A DNA stretch of 64,000 bases, from assembly GCA_011799875.1 (NCBI GenBank), contig CM022303.1:550081368-550145367 (forward strand). The letters run 5' to 3'. This document shows, piece after piece, positions 1 to 11,631 of the stretch (positions are counted from its first letter, which is position 1; each line of letters opens with the position of its first letter). Under the pieces are notes generated by a model. It searched no databases, was not told the DNA's origin, and saw nothing but the letters and a program-made list of their open reading frames with translations. The translations under genes were made by a program, and so were the position numbers. The stretch comes from Thinopyrum elongatum. Lineage: Eukaryota > Streptophyta > Magnoliopsida > Poales > Poaceae.

Positions 1-1205
1 TCATCAAAGGTACTGGTGGTCCAGAATGAAGCAGGACATTGCTCGATACGTTGCTGAATGTGACGTATGCTGTCGCGTGAAAGCAGAACATCAGAAGCCT
101 GCTGGAATTCTTCAACCACTCCCTATTCCTTTGTGGAAGTGGGATAAAGTGCAAATGGATTTCATTACTGGCCTTCCCAAGTCTCAGAAGGGTCACGATG
201 CTATTCTTGTCGTCGTCGACCAACTTTCCAAAGTTGCACATTTTCTGCCTGTCAGGAGACTATCACTGCTAGCCAGTTAGCAGAATTGTATATCTCCAGA
301 ATCGTTTCACTCCACAGTATTCCAAAGGAGATCAGTTCGGACCGTGGTGGTCTTTTCACATCCAAGTTCTGGGATAGTTTCCAAGAAGCTATGGGAATTC
401 ACATTACCTGGAGTTCAGCTTATCATCCTCAATCCCAAGGCCAAGTCGAGCGAGTTAATCAAGTGCTTGAAGATATGCTTCGGGCTTGTGTTATATCGTT
501 CGGTAAGAAGTGGGAAGAATCTCTCCCGTTTGCCGAATTTTCTTATAATAATAGTTATCAAGCCAGCTTGAAAATGGCCCCCTTCGAAGTGCTTTATGGA
601 CGTAAGTGTTGAACCCCTCTGAATTGGTCAGAAACTGGGGAACGACCCCTCCTGGGACCGGACATTATTCAACACGCCGAAGAACAAGTCAGAATTGTCC
701 GAGAAAATCTCAAGGCGGCTCAGGACCGCCAGAAGAGCAACTATGATCGTAAACGATGGGGTCTGACTTATCAACCAGGTGATCAAGCTTATCTTCGTGT
801 CACTCCTATGAAGGGCACTCGTCGATTCGGAATCAAGGGAAGCTAGCTCCTCGCTATATTGGTCCCTTTCGCATTATTGCCAGACGTGGACAAGTGGCGT
901 ATAAATTGGAGTTGCCACCGCAATTCTCTCATATCCACGACGTCTTCCACGTGTCGCAACTTCACCATTGCTTCAAGGAATCTCCTCACCGAGCAGTAGA
1001 TCACGAAATGCTCGAATTGCAAGATGATCTTTCTTATAAGGAGCATCCCATTCGCATCCTCGACGAAGCTGAACGTCGAACTCGTCAGAAGACAACCAAG
1101 TTCCTTAAAGTGCAGTGGTCGAATCACACTGAAGATGAAGCCACTTGGGAACGCGAGGATCATCTTCGGGAAGAATATCCCGACCTCTTTCCTTCTACCT
1201 CCTAA
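1..1205 (+). pseudogene. Tekay/Del-type gypsy pol, 3' part: integrase and chromodomain (element T1)
   Basis: This is the C-terminal part of a retrotransposon polyprotein, integrase followed by a chromodomain. It matches, nearly residue for residue, the end of the intact pol at 47153-50521. The integrase zinc-finger end, both catalytic Asp regions (MDFITGL, SSDRGG) and the Glu motif (GQVER) are visible. The chromodomain-like tail (ILDEAE...KVQW...EATWE) ends at the stop at 1203-1205. Compared with the intact copy the frame is broken three times: a one-base deletion near 250-257, a CGA-to-TGA nonsense codon at 610-612, and a one-base deletion near 840-846. The element starts left of the window. 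It is a dead copy; integrase of this lineage would act in the nucleus. Confidence 0.95.
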
Positions 1206-1229
1206 ATTCTCGGGACGAGAATTTCTTTT

Positions 1230-1243
1230 AGAGGAGGAGAATT
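1230..1243 (+). other. Polypurine tract of element T1
   Basis: A purine-rich run (agaggaggagaatt) directly precedes the TGTAACACCC start of the LTR. In this family it is the plus-strand primer site for reverse transcription. The equivalent tract of element T2 is at 47115-47128. Confidence 0.8.
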
Positions 1244-2196
1244 TGTAACACCCCCGTGTAATAGCCACTGTGACACTCTGTTAAGTATGCCAAGTCATCT
1301 CCGTTTGCAGTGCCTAATCACTTTGGTTAAGAATTCAATTCAAATTCTAATATGAAAATCAACTCAAATTCAAAAGTGAAATATGAAATTGCTCAAATCC
1401 TGTTGGAAAAATGTTCACTAAACAACAAATAATCCAGAAGCAATTATAAAAATATAAACAAAGATAATTGAGTTAGCTAAGTGACTCAAACTACATGAAA
1501 CAGTACCAAAACAACACTATTTAATCCATTTATAATAATATCAAATTCAAATAAAATCCTACTCTGCCCAAACAAGTTTTTGGTGACAAGTAATATTGCA
1601 TTGTAATAGTTGGGCCAAGTCCCACATTTTACAAAATAACAAAAGTGGCCTAACAATTACAAAACAGAAAAGAAATAAAGAAAAATAGAAAACAGAGATA
1701 AGAAAATAAAACGAGGCACTGTGCACTGGGCCTAAGTGCACAGTGCCCCGAACCGGCCCAGGTGGCCCATCTCCTTCTCTCTCCTCGCGCGTGTCAGCAC
1801 GACCGTGGACGCGCCGGCGCGCTCCGGCGAGACGCCGACACGGCGACTCCACAGTGGCCGCGGAGGGGATAAGGTCGACCCCTCCACCTCTCCGCCGTCC
1901 TCATCTACTCCATTTCCCCCCTCTCCATCGCCATCTCCCTCCCGTTCCACCAAAGCCGACGCGGTCGCCGCCGTGCATCGCCCGTACTCGTGGTCACCGG
2001 CGCCCTTCTGCTCCTCCGCTGTGTCCAAGCGAAGCGACGGCCTCCGCCTCTTCCTCCTCGACCGAAAACTGGAGCCGGGGAACCCTACTGCTGACGGATT
2101 CGTCGTCGTCCCCGTCTCCGGCCGCCACATCTCCTCCGTCGACCACGGCTTCCCCCTGCAGCTACTAAGCACCCGAGGGCCTATTTGTGCCGCACT

Positions 2197-2202
2197 GTAA
2201 GC
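2197..2202 (+). promoter_or_regulatory. Candidate 5' splice donor in the T1 LTR (first intron)
   Basis: CACT/GTAAGC follows a GC-rich, leader-like stretch. The same position carries CACT/GTGAGC in both T2 LTRs (minus strand, donor at 56211 and 46149) and CCG/GTGAGC in T3 (30004). The solo LTR at 6051-10525 also has a CCG/GTGAGCTCC word. Use as a splice site is inferred. Confidence 0.4.
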
Positions 2203-3331
2203 CCCAGCTCCCCCCCTCTGCCCCCTCGTGTAGTCCTAGGTCGCGCTGCGCCGTCGTTCCCCCTAGTGCCCGAGCCCGTCTCCGCAAATCTCGTCGCCGG
2301 CAAGGCTCCGGCGACCATTTGGTCACGCAGACACGTCCGACGACTTCGCGCGCACGTGTTGAGCCCACCTAGCTGTTTAAATGATCGCTAACGCCGTGTT
2401 TCGCCGAAACCCACCGAGTTCCGAACTCCGGCCGCCGCTTCGAGCTCGTTTCCGGCGAGCTCCGACCACCCCAGCCCACGAGGTTGCCACGGTTGGATGC
2501 GGCTCGTTCCCAGCTATCGAACGCGCCCAAGCACGCTGCAAATGAGGCCCCGTATGCAAATCCCGATCACCTCCGGCGAGAGCGCCGTCGCGGGAGGCTC
2601 ACCGGAGCGATTCCGGCGACTCCGCCAGCGTGGCACCGCGTGGGGCCCGCCCGTAGTCACTGCCAGTGGGCCTCCTGGACCCACTTTGACCCAGTTGACC
2701 GCGGTCAACTGCGGTCACTGTTCACCCCAGCCACTGACTAGTGGGACCCGTTGACTTAGTTAGCGTTAATCACTTAATTAGCATTCTGTTAACTAAATAC
2801 TGACACTGACAGTAGGCCCCACCAGTAGTTTAATTAGTTAACTAACTAGTTTAGCCTCTGAGTCAATGACAGGTGGGTCCCACTGGACCCACATGTCAGG
2901 TTTGACTCTGGTCAGCCCTGTTAACTGATGACGTCACTTCTACGCAATGCTGACGTCATATTTCCTTTTCTGTTAAAATAATTAAATTCCAGAAATGTTT
3001 AAATCTTTGAAAATTCATAACTTTTAAACCGTAGCTCAGATCGAAAAACTTAAAACATGAAAGTTGCTCAGAACGACGAGACGAATCTGATCGTGTTGTC
3101 TGTTTCAATGTCGGAACCCCCTACGTAGGTGAACCCGCAACTTTGAGGCCATATCCGGTAGATGAATAGTGCTTATACACCGGTTAATAAATCCAACTCT
3201 AATCCTATAATAACTAAAATGACCTAGATGCATCTTTAGGCAACCCTGCACTGCATCCTAGGCATGGCATGCTTGTGTTGCATCGATTGATGTCTATTTA
3301 CCTGTTTCTTCCCCCTCTTCTCTATCGGTAG

Positions 3332-3421
3332 ACTCCGACGTCGACGTAGCTCCCGAGGACGACGCCGCTCAGGAGCCCGACGACACAGTTGACGATCTTG
3401 CCCTTGCCACCGAGCAAACAG
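3332..3421 (+). other. Candidate acidic coding exon inside the T1 LTR
   Basis: It is preceded by a long pyrimidine run ending CGGTAG (a 3' splice-site pattern) and followed by AG/GCAAGC, the usual context of GC-type donors in plants. Its length is 90 nt (30 codons). Read in phase with two bases from the split codon, it is open and rich in Asp, Glu and Ala. Homologous exons occur in both T2 LTRs (102 nt) and in T3 (78 nt). The length differences are all multiples of three, which suggests a protein-coding constraint. It joins in frame to 11224-11327. No start codon was found. Confidence 0.55.
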
Positions 3422-3734
3422 GCAAGCACCCCCCTTTTGAGCATTCCGATATCGCCCATTCTCTTCTCTCTTATGCTTGCATTAGAATCTGCTGCTGTTA
3501 CTGTATCCTATATCTGCTGCATAGCCTGTTTATTGTAACCTGTTATTGTTACCTACCTGCTTATCCTAAACTGTTTAGTATAGGTTGGGTAGAGACCCAG
3601 CAAAGACCCCACTTTACCTCGACTGCCCCGCTGGAACATCAGAAGACCTGATCAACGGGATCGAAGACCAGGCCCCGACAACGCACATCACTTTCCCATT
3701 AGTTGCTCGACACTACTGGGTTACTATCGAGTGC

Positions 3735-3937
3735 CGAGGGTGATACCTCGTCAGCACTCCTGATGATAACCTCATAGGTTAGTTAATCGGGCGTGGTCAG
3801 TGAGGGTGATTCCTCCTACACCACCCCCGATAACGACACCGTCACGCAACTCCTCAAGAGTGGACCTCGAGGGTGATTCCTCCTCCGTTCACCTTGATGT
3901 TTACGTCAGGTGGGAGTCCAACGAGGGTGATGCCTCG
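3735..3937 (+). repeat. Four phased copies of a GAGGGTGAT(T/A/G)CCTC imperfect palindrome
   Basis: The copies begin at 3735, 3801, 3868 and 3922. The same four-copy array, with almost identical spacing, occurs in T3 (31805-32006) and, inverted, in both T2 LTRs (near 44411-44613 and 54450-54660). The DNA between copies is much less conserved. The motif could be a binding site or an RNA hairpin; its function is unknown. Confidence 0.8.
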
Positions 3938-4309
3938 GATTCCTTCTTGATACGGTGGCCACACGGATGCCTTTACTTTATTGTTGACACTGTTTAAACT
4001 GTATAAAGACGGGTTGGCCCTAAGGGGTACCCGCACGAGATTATGATGAGAGTGAAATGGAGTCGGGTGGACCTGGACGGTGCCCGAGTAATGAATACGA
4101 GGCGTGGCCGGGCATTCTTGGCCCTTGCCGCAAGTCCTCGAGATGGGGCGACGGGGTCACATCTTTCGTGAATCTCTGTTCGTTACCGCACTACCAACAC
4201 ACTAACGGTTTGGATATTTGATCCGAAGGGCCTCTGGCCTGATAGCACTAACCATCACGTGGGCATAGTATGGGCGTTCTGCGTCGTATACATCAGCCGA
4301 AGCTCTATA

Positions 4310-6037
4310 TGTTGGAAATATGCCCTAGAGGCAATAATAATGTGGTTATTATTATATTTCCTTGTTCATGATAATTGTCTATTGTTCATGCTATAATTGT
4401 GTTATCCGGAAATCGTAATACATGTGTGAATACATAGACCACAACATGTCCCTAGTGAGCCTCTAGTTGACTAGCTCGTTGATCAATAGATGGTTACGGT
4501 TTCTTGACCATGGACATTGGATGTCGTTGATAACGGGATCACATCATTAGGAGAATGATGTGATGGACAAGACCCAATCCTAAGCATAGCACTAGATCGT
4601 GTAGTTCGTCTGCTAGAGCTTTTCTAATGTCAAGTATCATTTCCTTAGACCATGAGATTGTGCAACTCCCGGATACCGTAGGAATGCTTTGGGTGTATCA
4701 AACATCACAACGTAACTGGGTGGCTATAAAGGCACACTACGGGTATCTCCGAAAGTGTCTGTTGGGTTGGCACGAATCGAGACTGGGATTTGTCACTCCG
4801 TATGACGGAGAGGTATCTCTGGGCCCACTCGGTAATGCATCATCATAATGAGCTCAATGTGACTAAAGAGTTAGCCACGGGATCATGCGTTACGGAACGA
4901 GTAAAGAGACTTGCCGGTAACGAGATTGAACAAGGTATAGGGATACCGACGATCGAATCTCGGGCAAGTATCATACCGGTAGACAAAGGGAATTGTATAC
5001 GGGATTGATTGAATCCTCGACATCGTGGTTCATCCGATGAGATCATCGTGGAACATGCAGGAGGCAACATGGGTATCCAGATCCCGCTGTTGGTTATTGG
5101 CCGGAGAGATGTCTCGGTCATGTCTGCATAGTTCCCGAACCCGTAGGGTCTACACACTTAAGGTTCGGTGACGCTAGAGTTGTTATGGGAAATAGTATGT
5201 GGTTACCGAATGTTGTTCGGAGTCCCAGATGAGATCCCGGACATCACGAGGAGTTCCGGAATGGCCCGGAGGTGAAGATTTATATATGGGAAGTCATCAT
5301 ACGGTCACCGAAAGTGTTCGGGGTTTTTTCGGTATTGTACCGGGACCACCGAAGGGGTTCCGGGGGTCCACCGGGAGGGTCCACCTGCCCCGGAGGGCCC
5401 TATGGGCTGTATGGGGGAGGGAACCAGCCCCTAAGTGGGCTGGGCGCCATCCCCCCCTAGGGCCCATGCGCCTAGGGTTGGGGGAAACCCTAAAGGGGGG
5501 CGCCCCCCTTGGCTTGGGGGGCAAGCCTCCTCCCCCTGGCCGCCGCCCCCCCTCTAGATCTGATCTAGAGGGGCCGGCCCCCTTCCCCCTTGGCCCTATA
5601 AATAGAGGGGAGGAGGGAGGGCAGCAGCACCTCATCCAAGGCGCAGCCCTCCCCCTCTCCAACACCCCCTCCTCCTCCGTTGAGCTTGGCGAAGCCCTGC
5701 CGGAGAACTGCCAACTCCACCACCACGCCGTCGTGCTGCCGGAGTTGTCTTCCCCAACCTCTCCCTCCTCCTTGCTGGATCAAGGCGCGGTAGACGTCAC
5801 CGGGCTGCACGTGTGTTGAACGCGGAGGCGCCGTTGTTCGGTGCTTAGATCGGAATCGACCGCGATCTGAATCGCTGCGTGTACGACTCCTCCAACCGCG
5901 TTCTTGCAACGCTTCCGCATCGCGATCTTCAAGGGTATGAAGATGCACTCCTCTCTCTCTTGTTGCTAGTCTCTCCATAGATTAATCTTGGTGATGCGTA
6001 GGATTTTTTTTTTGATTTACTACTACGTTCCCCAACA
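4310..6037 (+). mobile_element. Angela/WIS-type copia solo LTR
   Basis: This 1728-bp LTR starts TGTTGGAAATATGCCC and ends CCCCAACA, as is typical of the Triticeae Angela/WIS/BARE group. It is flanked by a perfect 5-bp target duplication, CTATA (4305-4309 and 6038-6042). No internal domain is present, so unequal recombination has reduced it to a solo LTR. It interrupts the T1 LTR. Reading frames within it, for example across 5199-5819, are not genes. Confidence 0.96.
5597..5604 (+). promoter_or_regulatory. TATA box of the Angela/WIS LTR
   Basis: TATAAATA lies in the GC-rich 3' part of the LTR, followed by a purine-rich leader. This is the expected core-promoter place in BARE/Angela LTRs. Confidence 0.7.
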
Positions 6038-7712
6038 CTATAGATGTCAGTGTGACACCCTGGTTTCCGCTCCTGTTTTTTTCCTTCGCGGGATTTGACT
6101 CCCGTCTTTTTTCTCGGTGTTATCGGATTTCTCTAGCTTTTGGGTATGTGAAGATGGTCGTCTAACCTTGCCTTCCCTATCCAACCAGAGATTTTTCTCC
6201 AGTCCAACCTTGCCACCCAAGATATTCTCATGGTTTTGTCGTCGAAACCCTACCTTCCGAGTTGCCGGAAGGGAAACCCTAATTTCTTCCGTTGCAAAGG
6301 AACCCCAAGTTCCTTTGATCTGCTGACTCCCAAACTTTTCCCTATGATCATCCTATCTTTTTAAACCCTGGATATGCAAAAATATTGCCAAGTCATTAGC
6401 AATATTTTTCATTTATAATTAATTCCTTTTTCTGCCAGTTAAAGAAATTAAATCCAGGAAAATATCTATCCATCTCCAAAGTTCATGAAAACTTGTGGAG
6501 ATATTCTTTGTGATCATATTGAGCTTCCATAAAAATATTGGCCATAATTAAATAGGGGAAATTGTCTTTTCCTATTTAAAGCCAACATTGCATTTTGGGC
6601 AGTTTCTAAAGGAACTACCATTTTGGTAGCCAGGAAAAATCTCAAATAATTTGTGGAGCTTATCCTATCCATATCCTCACAATTTTCATCAAAATCCAAG
6701 TTTCATAGTTCAAGGTTTGAGCACAGCATCCATTTGCAAATTATGTCCAGATTTCCAGTTTGCAAAGGAAGTGCTTGAACCCTTGATCTATTTGATCTGA
6801 AATTTTTCATGGTGGTTAACATTGATAAATCACTCATGGAAACCGAAAACCAGCTCAATCCATCTATCCATTTTCCCCCAGCAATTTTCTCAAGTTTCTG
6901 CTCATTTGAAACCTCTGTGAAGCAAGTACCACTTTGGTATACCCCAATGGTATGAAACTTTTACAGTGGCTTCATATGTTCAAATCATCACTCTCCACCA
7001 AATTTCATCCCATTTCATCAAGCCATTTGATCACAGCTTCAAGATTCAGTTTCTGGACCAGAATTGGGCATTCCAAAGGAAGTGCATGCAAAACTGGTCC
7101 AAATACCGCCAAATTTTTCCAGCACTTAGTCCTTCTTACTATATTTCATTTTGACAAAGTTTCAACTCCCCACCCTCATCCATTTTTACTCTAGAATCCA
7201 CCCAAGTTTCATGTCAGAACCATTGTGAGCTTTCATCAGTCATATCTTGCCCCCACTTCCATCCACATTCTCTTATATCAACTCAATGACCTCTGATCTA
7301 TCTATTTGACATGGTGTGAGGTCAAGCTGATCGTCGGGCCACGTGGTGCCGGTGGTGACCACGTTCAGGATAGGTCAAACCGGTGCTCTGCCCTCGGGTG
7401 GTCACTTCCGGTCGGCCGTGGCTTGTCTGGGAGTGTCCGGTGGCTCCACAACGGCCGCGTGCACCCCCTCCAGGAGCCTCCCCCTCGGCCGCTTCCTCGC
7501 CGCGCCGCGACGAACGCCGCCGTACCGCCACTGTATCCGCACATGCGCCGCCGTATACAGCCGAGCCCGAGCTCTCCCGAAGGCTCCACGAGCTCCTCCA
7601 CTCTCCCAGTAACCCTGCCGACATCGCCTCCTCCCTCCGCGTGGCCTCTGAGCTCCAGTGCAGAGATAAGAAGGCCACGGCAGCCTTCCTCATCGCTTGG
7701 GCCGTCGGGCGG

Positions 7713-7722
7713 CTATATATAG
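7713..7722 (+). promoter_or_regulatory. TATA box within the solo LTR
   Basis: CTATATATAG stands before a pyrimidine-rich GC leader. An ATG (7796) and a strong donor word, TTCCG/GTGAGCTCC, follow near 7828. A second donor-like word, CCCAG/GTAAGC, lies at 8671-8680. Together they give the LTR the look of a gene 5' end. Confidence 0.6.
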
Positions 7723-8830
7723 CCTCCTCCAGAGCCCCTCGACCTCACCAACCTCCTCCCCTCTCCCTCTGGACCTCCCCTGCACGCTCGCCCGGATGAA
7801 CCCCTCGCCAGAGTGCTCAGATTTCCGGTGAGCTCCACCTACTGTCCCGCCTCCAATCCTGGCGCCCGAGCTCTCCCTCTCCGCCCTACCACCACCAGCG
7901 ATCTCCCCCTCCCTCTCCTCGGCACCCTTAGCTCCTCTGGAGGCCCGCGCGCCGCAGCCGCCCCAAACTCCGGCGAGGAGAGCCTGCCGGCGCCCTTGCC
8001 TTCGGCCGTGCTTCGGCCGAGATGCCTGAGCCGCGGCGCCCCCGCTGCAGGCCGCCTCGAGCCCAGCAGAGGCTACCCACGGGTGCGGCATGGGACGGCG
8101 GAGCCCATGCGCTCTCCGGCCAGCCCCCTCGAGCGGCGAGGCGACGGCCAGGCCAGCGACCGGAGCCATCCCCTGCTCCTCCTCTGTCTCGATCGGGAAC
8201 AGAGGGAGGAGGGAGATGCCCCTGCAGGCGGGCCCGGCCCGTCAGTGGCTCCACCCCCCTCCACCGTTTTTTTAAAAGTGGCGGGGCAAGTGGGCCGGCC
8301 CATTAGCGGCAGCAGCGGCAGTTCTCTCGTGGTGGCCCGAGCTCCCGCCGAAATCGGCCCAAGTGCACAGTGCACTTTCATCTTTTTCAGCAGAAAAACT
8401 ATTAGGGGCCCGATGGTAAATATTTTATTTGCAGATGGGTCCCTGACAGTCAAACCCCTCTAACTTTCTACTCGTAACTCCGATTCAGGTGAATTCAACG
8501 CTCACGTCTTCAGTTCGTCGAGCCCGTTTCGATGGTATCATTTTCATAATGTTTCCACACTGTGAAAATGACCATTTTGCCCTTGCCCTATATCAGCCCC
8601 TCCGAGAGAGAATCATTCTGGCGAATTCTTCCGCGGCTTCACCGCACTTCTTCCCGGAGTATTCCTCGACCCCAGGTAAGCCGACCATCTGATATATGCC
8701 CTAAAGCATTGCTCTGTGTTATTCCTGCATGTTTAAATTAAAATGCTTGTGATTGTATGCGTAGTAGTGAGCTGTATGTGACTCTGACGAACCCTTGCTT
8801 GCACTTTCTTTGATGACGGCACCACGCCTG

Positions 8831-9075
8831 TGTTCTGAGCTGTTTCCGGCTGTCCGGGGTGGATGCCAACTTTTTATTTCTCTTGTCAGCAACTGTCCGT
8901 GTTCTGAGCTGCTTTTCGGCCGTCTCGGGCAGCTGTTGAATTTCTTTCCGTAGCAGTGACCCTATGCTCTGAGCTGTTTCTCGGCCGTCTTAGGGAGCTA
9001 CTACATTCTTCTTATCAACACCGTCTCATGCTCTGAGCTGCTTTCCAGCCGTCTTGAGCCAGGGTTGAGTTATTC
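8831..9075 (+). repeat. Tandem repeat of about 65 bp, four copies
   Basis: Units begin at 8831, 8900, 8964 and 9028. Each has the core T(G/C)TGAGCTG followed by a CGGC(C/T)GTC word. The spacers are diverged. Confidence 0.8.
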
Positions 9076-11223
9076 CGGTAATGTCCCAGATCTGAGTTGT
9101 AAAGACCGTTCTGGTGGCTACTGGTTTCTTTGCCGATTTTGTTTAAGGGTTCCGATGGCCGTCACTTACAGCTAGAACTTGTAAACTGATAACTTGCCAT
9201 TTAAATATTGTTTCACTAATGACTCATTGTGATGTTATATGGAGATAGGTGGTTATGTTTCCACAGTTGTTATCTCACACATAGTTACCACCATGTTAAG
9301 TTATTGTGATGTGCAACCACATTTGCCGGTATGGGACGACCTTGACTTGGTCTGATCGCGTGCTCTTTTATTGGTACCACCAACTAGGGAAGGTTATGCG
9401 TGCGCGCTGCCCTGGCCCGGTAGGCGACGATAACCTTGTGAGCCCAGTTGAGTTATTTGCCGGAGTCCCCGTTTGGGACAGTTTAGTTTGGCCACGACGG
9501 TGGCAGGCGTCACGAGGTGACACAGGGGCCACCCAGGACATGACCCTGGGAGGGTATGATTGTCGGTGGTACGGTAGAGGAGTCATGGGTCAGGCAGGTT
9601 TCGTTGGAGCAACGCTGGTCCACCCGAATGGGATCACGAGGTCAGGTGCTTCATGGTGTGGGTAAAGTGCACAACCTCTACAGAGTGTAAAATCTATTCG
9701 AATAGCCGTGTCCACGGTATTGGACAGTCCGTCCAGACCTCTCTAGGTGGTCAACCGGAACAGTAATAATAATGATGAAAGAACTCGTCTTATGCCCTGA
9801 AGTACTCAGTGGATCATGAGTATTCTGAGGGTTGTAAGGCAACCCGGAAGAGAGTAAGTTTATCAGACTTGTAGCGCAGATGCATAGACATCGGATGGTG
9901 TCAGGAAAATGATATGATAGCCATGGAATGGCTATGAAAGAGATGTCAGATGACAGAAAGAGTTGGATTGGATCCTGATATTGTTCGGAGTATGGATTAT
10001 TTACTTGATATGCTTTACTTTACTATATCCTACTTCAGGAGTTACATTGCTGATAAACTTGCTAAGACTTGATGATTAATATTGCTAGATAGGCATGCTA
10101 TGTCATGATGATTAACATTGCTCTAATAACAAATGCATGCTGGAATGCCATGGATTGCATTGCTTGGTGTATATGTTAGTTTGGTTTGATTGCGAGTACA
10201 TTCAAAAGTACTCAGCGGCCTTCAATGTGGCCAGGTTCACATAAGAATCCGTCGTCCGTCGACGAGGAGCCGGAGCGTTTGCGGGCTAGGAGCGTAACCC
10301 AGTCAGATCCCTGTGGATTGGAGCCGCACCAGGACCATGCTGCCTTAGATAGAGCCTTTCCGCTGCCATCACCTCTGTAATATATCTCATGTAAGACTTA
10401 TATATCCATTAAAAGAAATGCCTGTGTTCATGATACTTGTTGTAAATGCGCATGCCAGAGTGATTTCCTAGGCTGGCATGTGTGGCGACCGTCTGGCTAC
10501 AGTGGTAATCAGGCGGGGCGCCACAGTCATCGAGGAGCGGCCCACTTTGGATTGGACTGGTTAAGCCTACGCTTGTATTAAGGGGGCTAGGTCTGCTTCC
10601 GGAGCGTCCTCGCAACATGCAGGGTTCCCAGGGCGAAGGCCCAAGACCCCTGGGGGCATAGGTTAGTCCGGCGTGCTGACCTCTCTTTAGAGCCTAGGTC
10701 GGGTTGCGGCGTGTTGTTTAGCCGAGGCCGGGCATGACCCAGAAAAGTGTGTCCGGCCGGAGTTAATCGAGCGTGGTGGGTAAGTTGATGCACCCCTGCA
10801 GGGAAGAAATAATCTATCGATAGCCTGTCCTACGGTAACGGACACTCGGAGCTGTATCCCGATCGGTACAACTAGAACTGGTGACTTGAGATGATACTGG
10901 ATAGTATGGCTCTGGGATTGCTTTCTCGCAGGGAGTCGAGGAAGAATCTCTGGGCGAGGTTGATGACACTACTACTACTTTACATTATGCTAATCTGCAC
11001 TCTTCTAATGCTGCAAGACCGATGAAGATGCTTGAAGATGCTAGTCTTCGATAGGACTAGGCTCTCCCATCTATTCTGGCATTTCTGCAGCCCAGTCCAC
11101 ATATACAGTCTTCTTTGAAAATGTTGCATATGTAGTGTAGATCCTTGCTTGCTGAGTACTTCGGATGAGTACTCACGTTTGCTTTACTTTCTTTTTCTCC
11201 CCATATCCATATGTCGCCGCCAG

Positions 11224-11327
11224 ATGACGAAGCCCCTGAGATAGCTGCCCCTGTCGACGACTACGGCTACTACTACAACCCTCCCGGCGAGTACTACTAC
11301 GAGGAGCCGATCGACGAGCAGGAGTAG
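11224..11327 (+). other. Candidate terminal Tyr/acidic exon inside the T1 LTR
   Basis: It follows a pyrimidine tract and a CCGCCAG acceptor. After two bases of a split codon it holds 33 sense codons and a TAG stop (11325-11327). The product is rich in Asp, Glu, Pro and Tyr, with runs of three Tyr, and ends Asp-Glu-Gln-Glu. T2 and T3 have homologous exons in the same phase, ending Asp-Asp-Gln-Glu. Downstream, AATATAAAGCTT near 11503 could serve as a polyadenylation element. The upstream partner is 3332-3421. Confidence 0.55.
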
Positions 11328-11631
11328 GATTCGGAGGGTCCTAGGCAGGAGGCCTACGCCTTTCGATCGTAGTATTTTCTTTTGCCCCGCCTTTCTAAGG
11401 GTCTATTTGATTCTCTGTAATATCTGTACCCAGATATCTGATGCTTCCGCTGACACTTGTATGCCATCGAGCTATGTATTCGAGCCCTCGAGGCCCTGGC
11501 TTGTAATATAAAGCTTGTATGACTTTATTTATGTTTTAGAGTTGTGTTGTGATATCTTCAAGTGAGTCCTTAGGCTTGATCGTGTGCTTTTGCGTGTATG
11601 ATTAGCGCATGATTAAGCTGGGGTCGTCACA

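Larger units (their letters stand above)
6051..10525 (+). mobile_element. 4.5-kb gypsy-type solo LTR nested in the T1 LTR
   Basis: The sequence starts TGTGACACCC and ends GGGGCGCCACA (TG...CA). Its flanks, GTCAG (6046-6050) and GTCAT (10526-10530), match at four of five bases. Taking it out restores the T1 LTR. It has no coding domain. Its overall design resembles the Tekay LTRs: an AT-rich start, a GC-rich central part with a TATA box, candidate splice donors and an AT-rich end. The sequence is different enough to be another family. The family name is not known to me. Confidence 0.85.
1244..11631 (+). mobile_element. 3' LTR of Tekay-type element T1, split by two nested LTRs
   Basis: The LTR starts TGTAACACCC and ends GGGGTCGTCACA. 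It consists of 1244-4309, 6043-6050 and 10526-11631. Without the two insertions it is about 4.18 kb, in line with the 4186-bp and 4208-bp LTRs of T2. The break is proved by alignment: the word at the joined ends (GATGTCAT...GGAGCGGCCCAC) matches the uninterrupted GACGTCAG...GGAGCAGCGCAC of T2 near 44030. The 5' LTR lies outside the window. The LTR contains a GC-rich stretch (about 1740-2750), candidate mini-exons and phased palindromic motifs, listed separately. The right flank is a reversed copia LTR. Confidence 0.92.

Noticed and set aside
1736..2200. Candidate first exon with ATG (154-residue frame) for the LTR mini-gene in T1
   Set aside because: At the conserved donor it ends in the wrong phase, and the frame is not kept in T2 or T3.
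3060..3125. Conserved ATG-AAA-(G/C)TT-GCT-CAG word as start of the LTR mini-gene
   Set aside because: The word is shared by the T1, T2 and T3 LTRs, but I found no donor downstream giving the phase needed for the acidic exon. It may be conserved for another reason.
3735..3937. Regularly spaced short repeats resembling a CRISPR array
   Set aside because: Only four imperfect palindromes, spacers homologous between elements, a plant LTR context and no cas genes.
5199..5819. 206-residue frame, Gly/Pro-rich
   Set aside because: It lies fully inside the Angela/WIS solo LTR, spans its TATA box region and is GC-driven.
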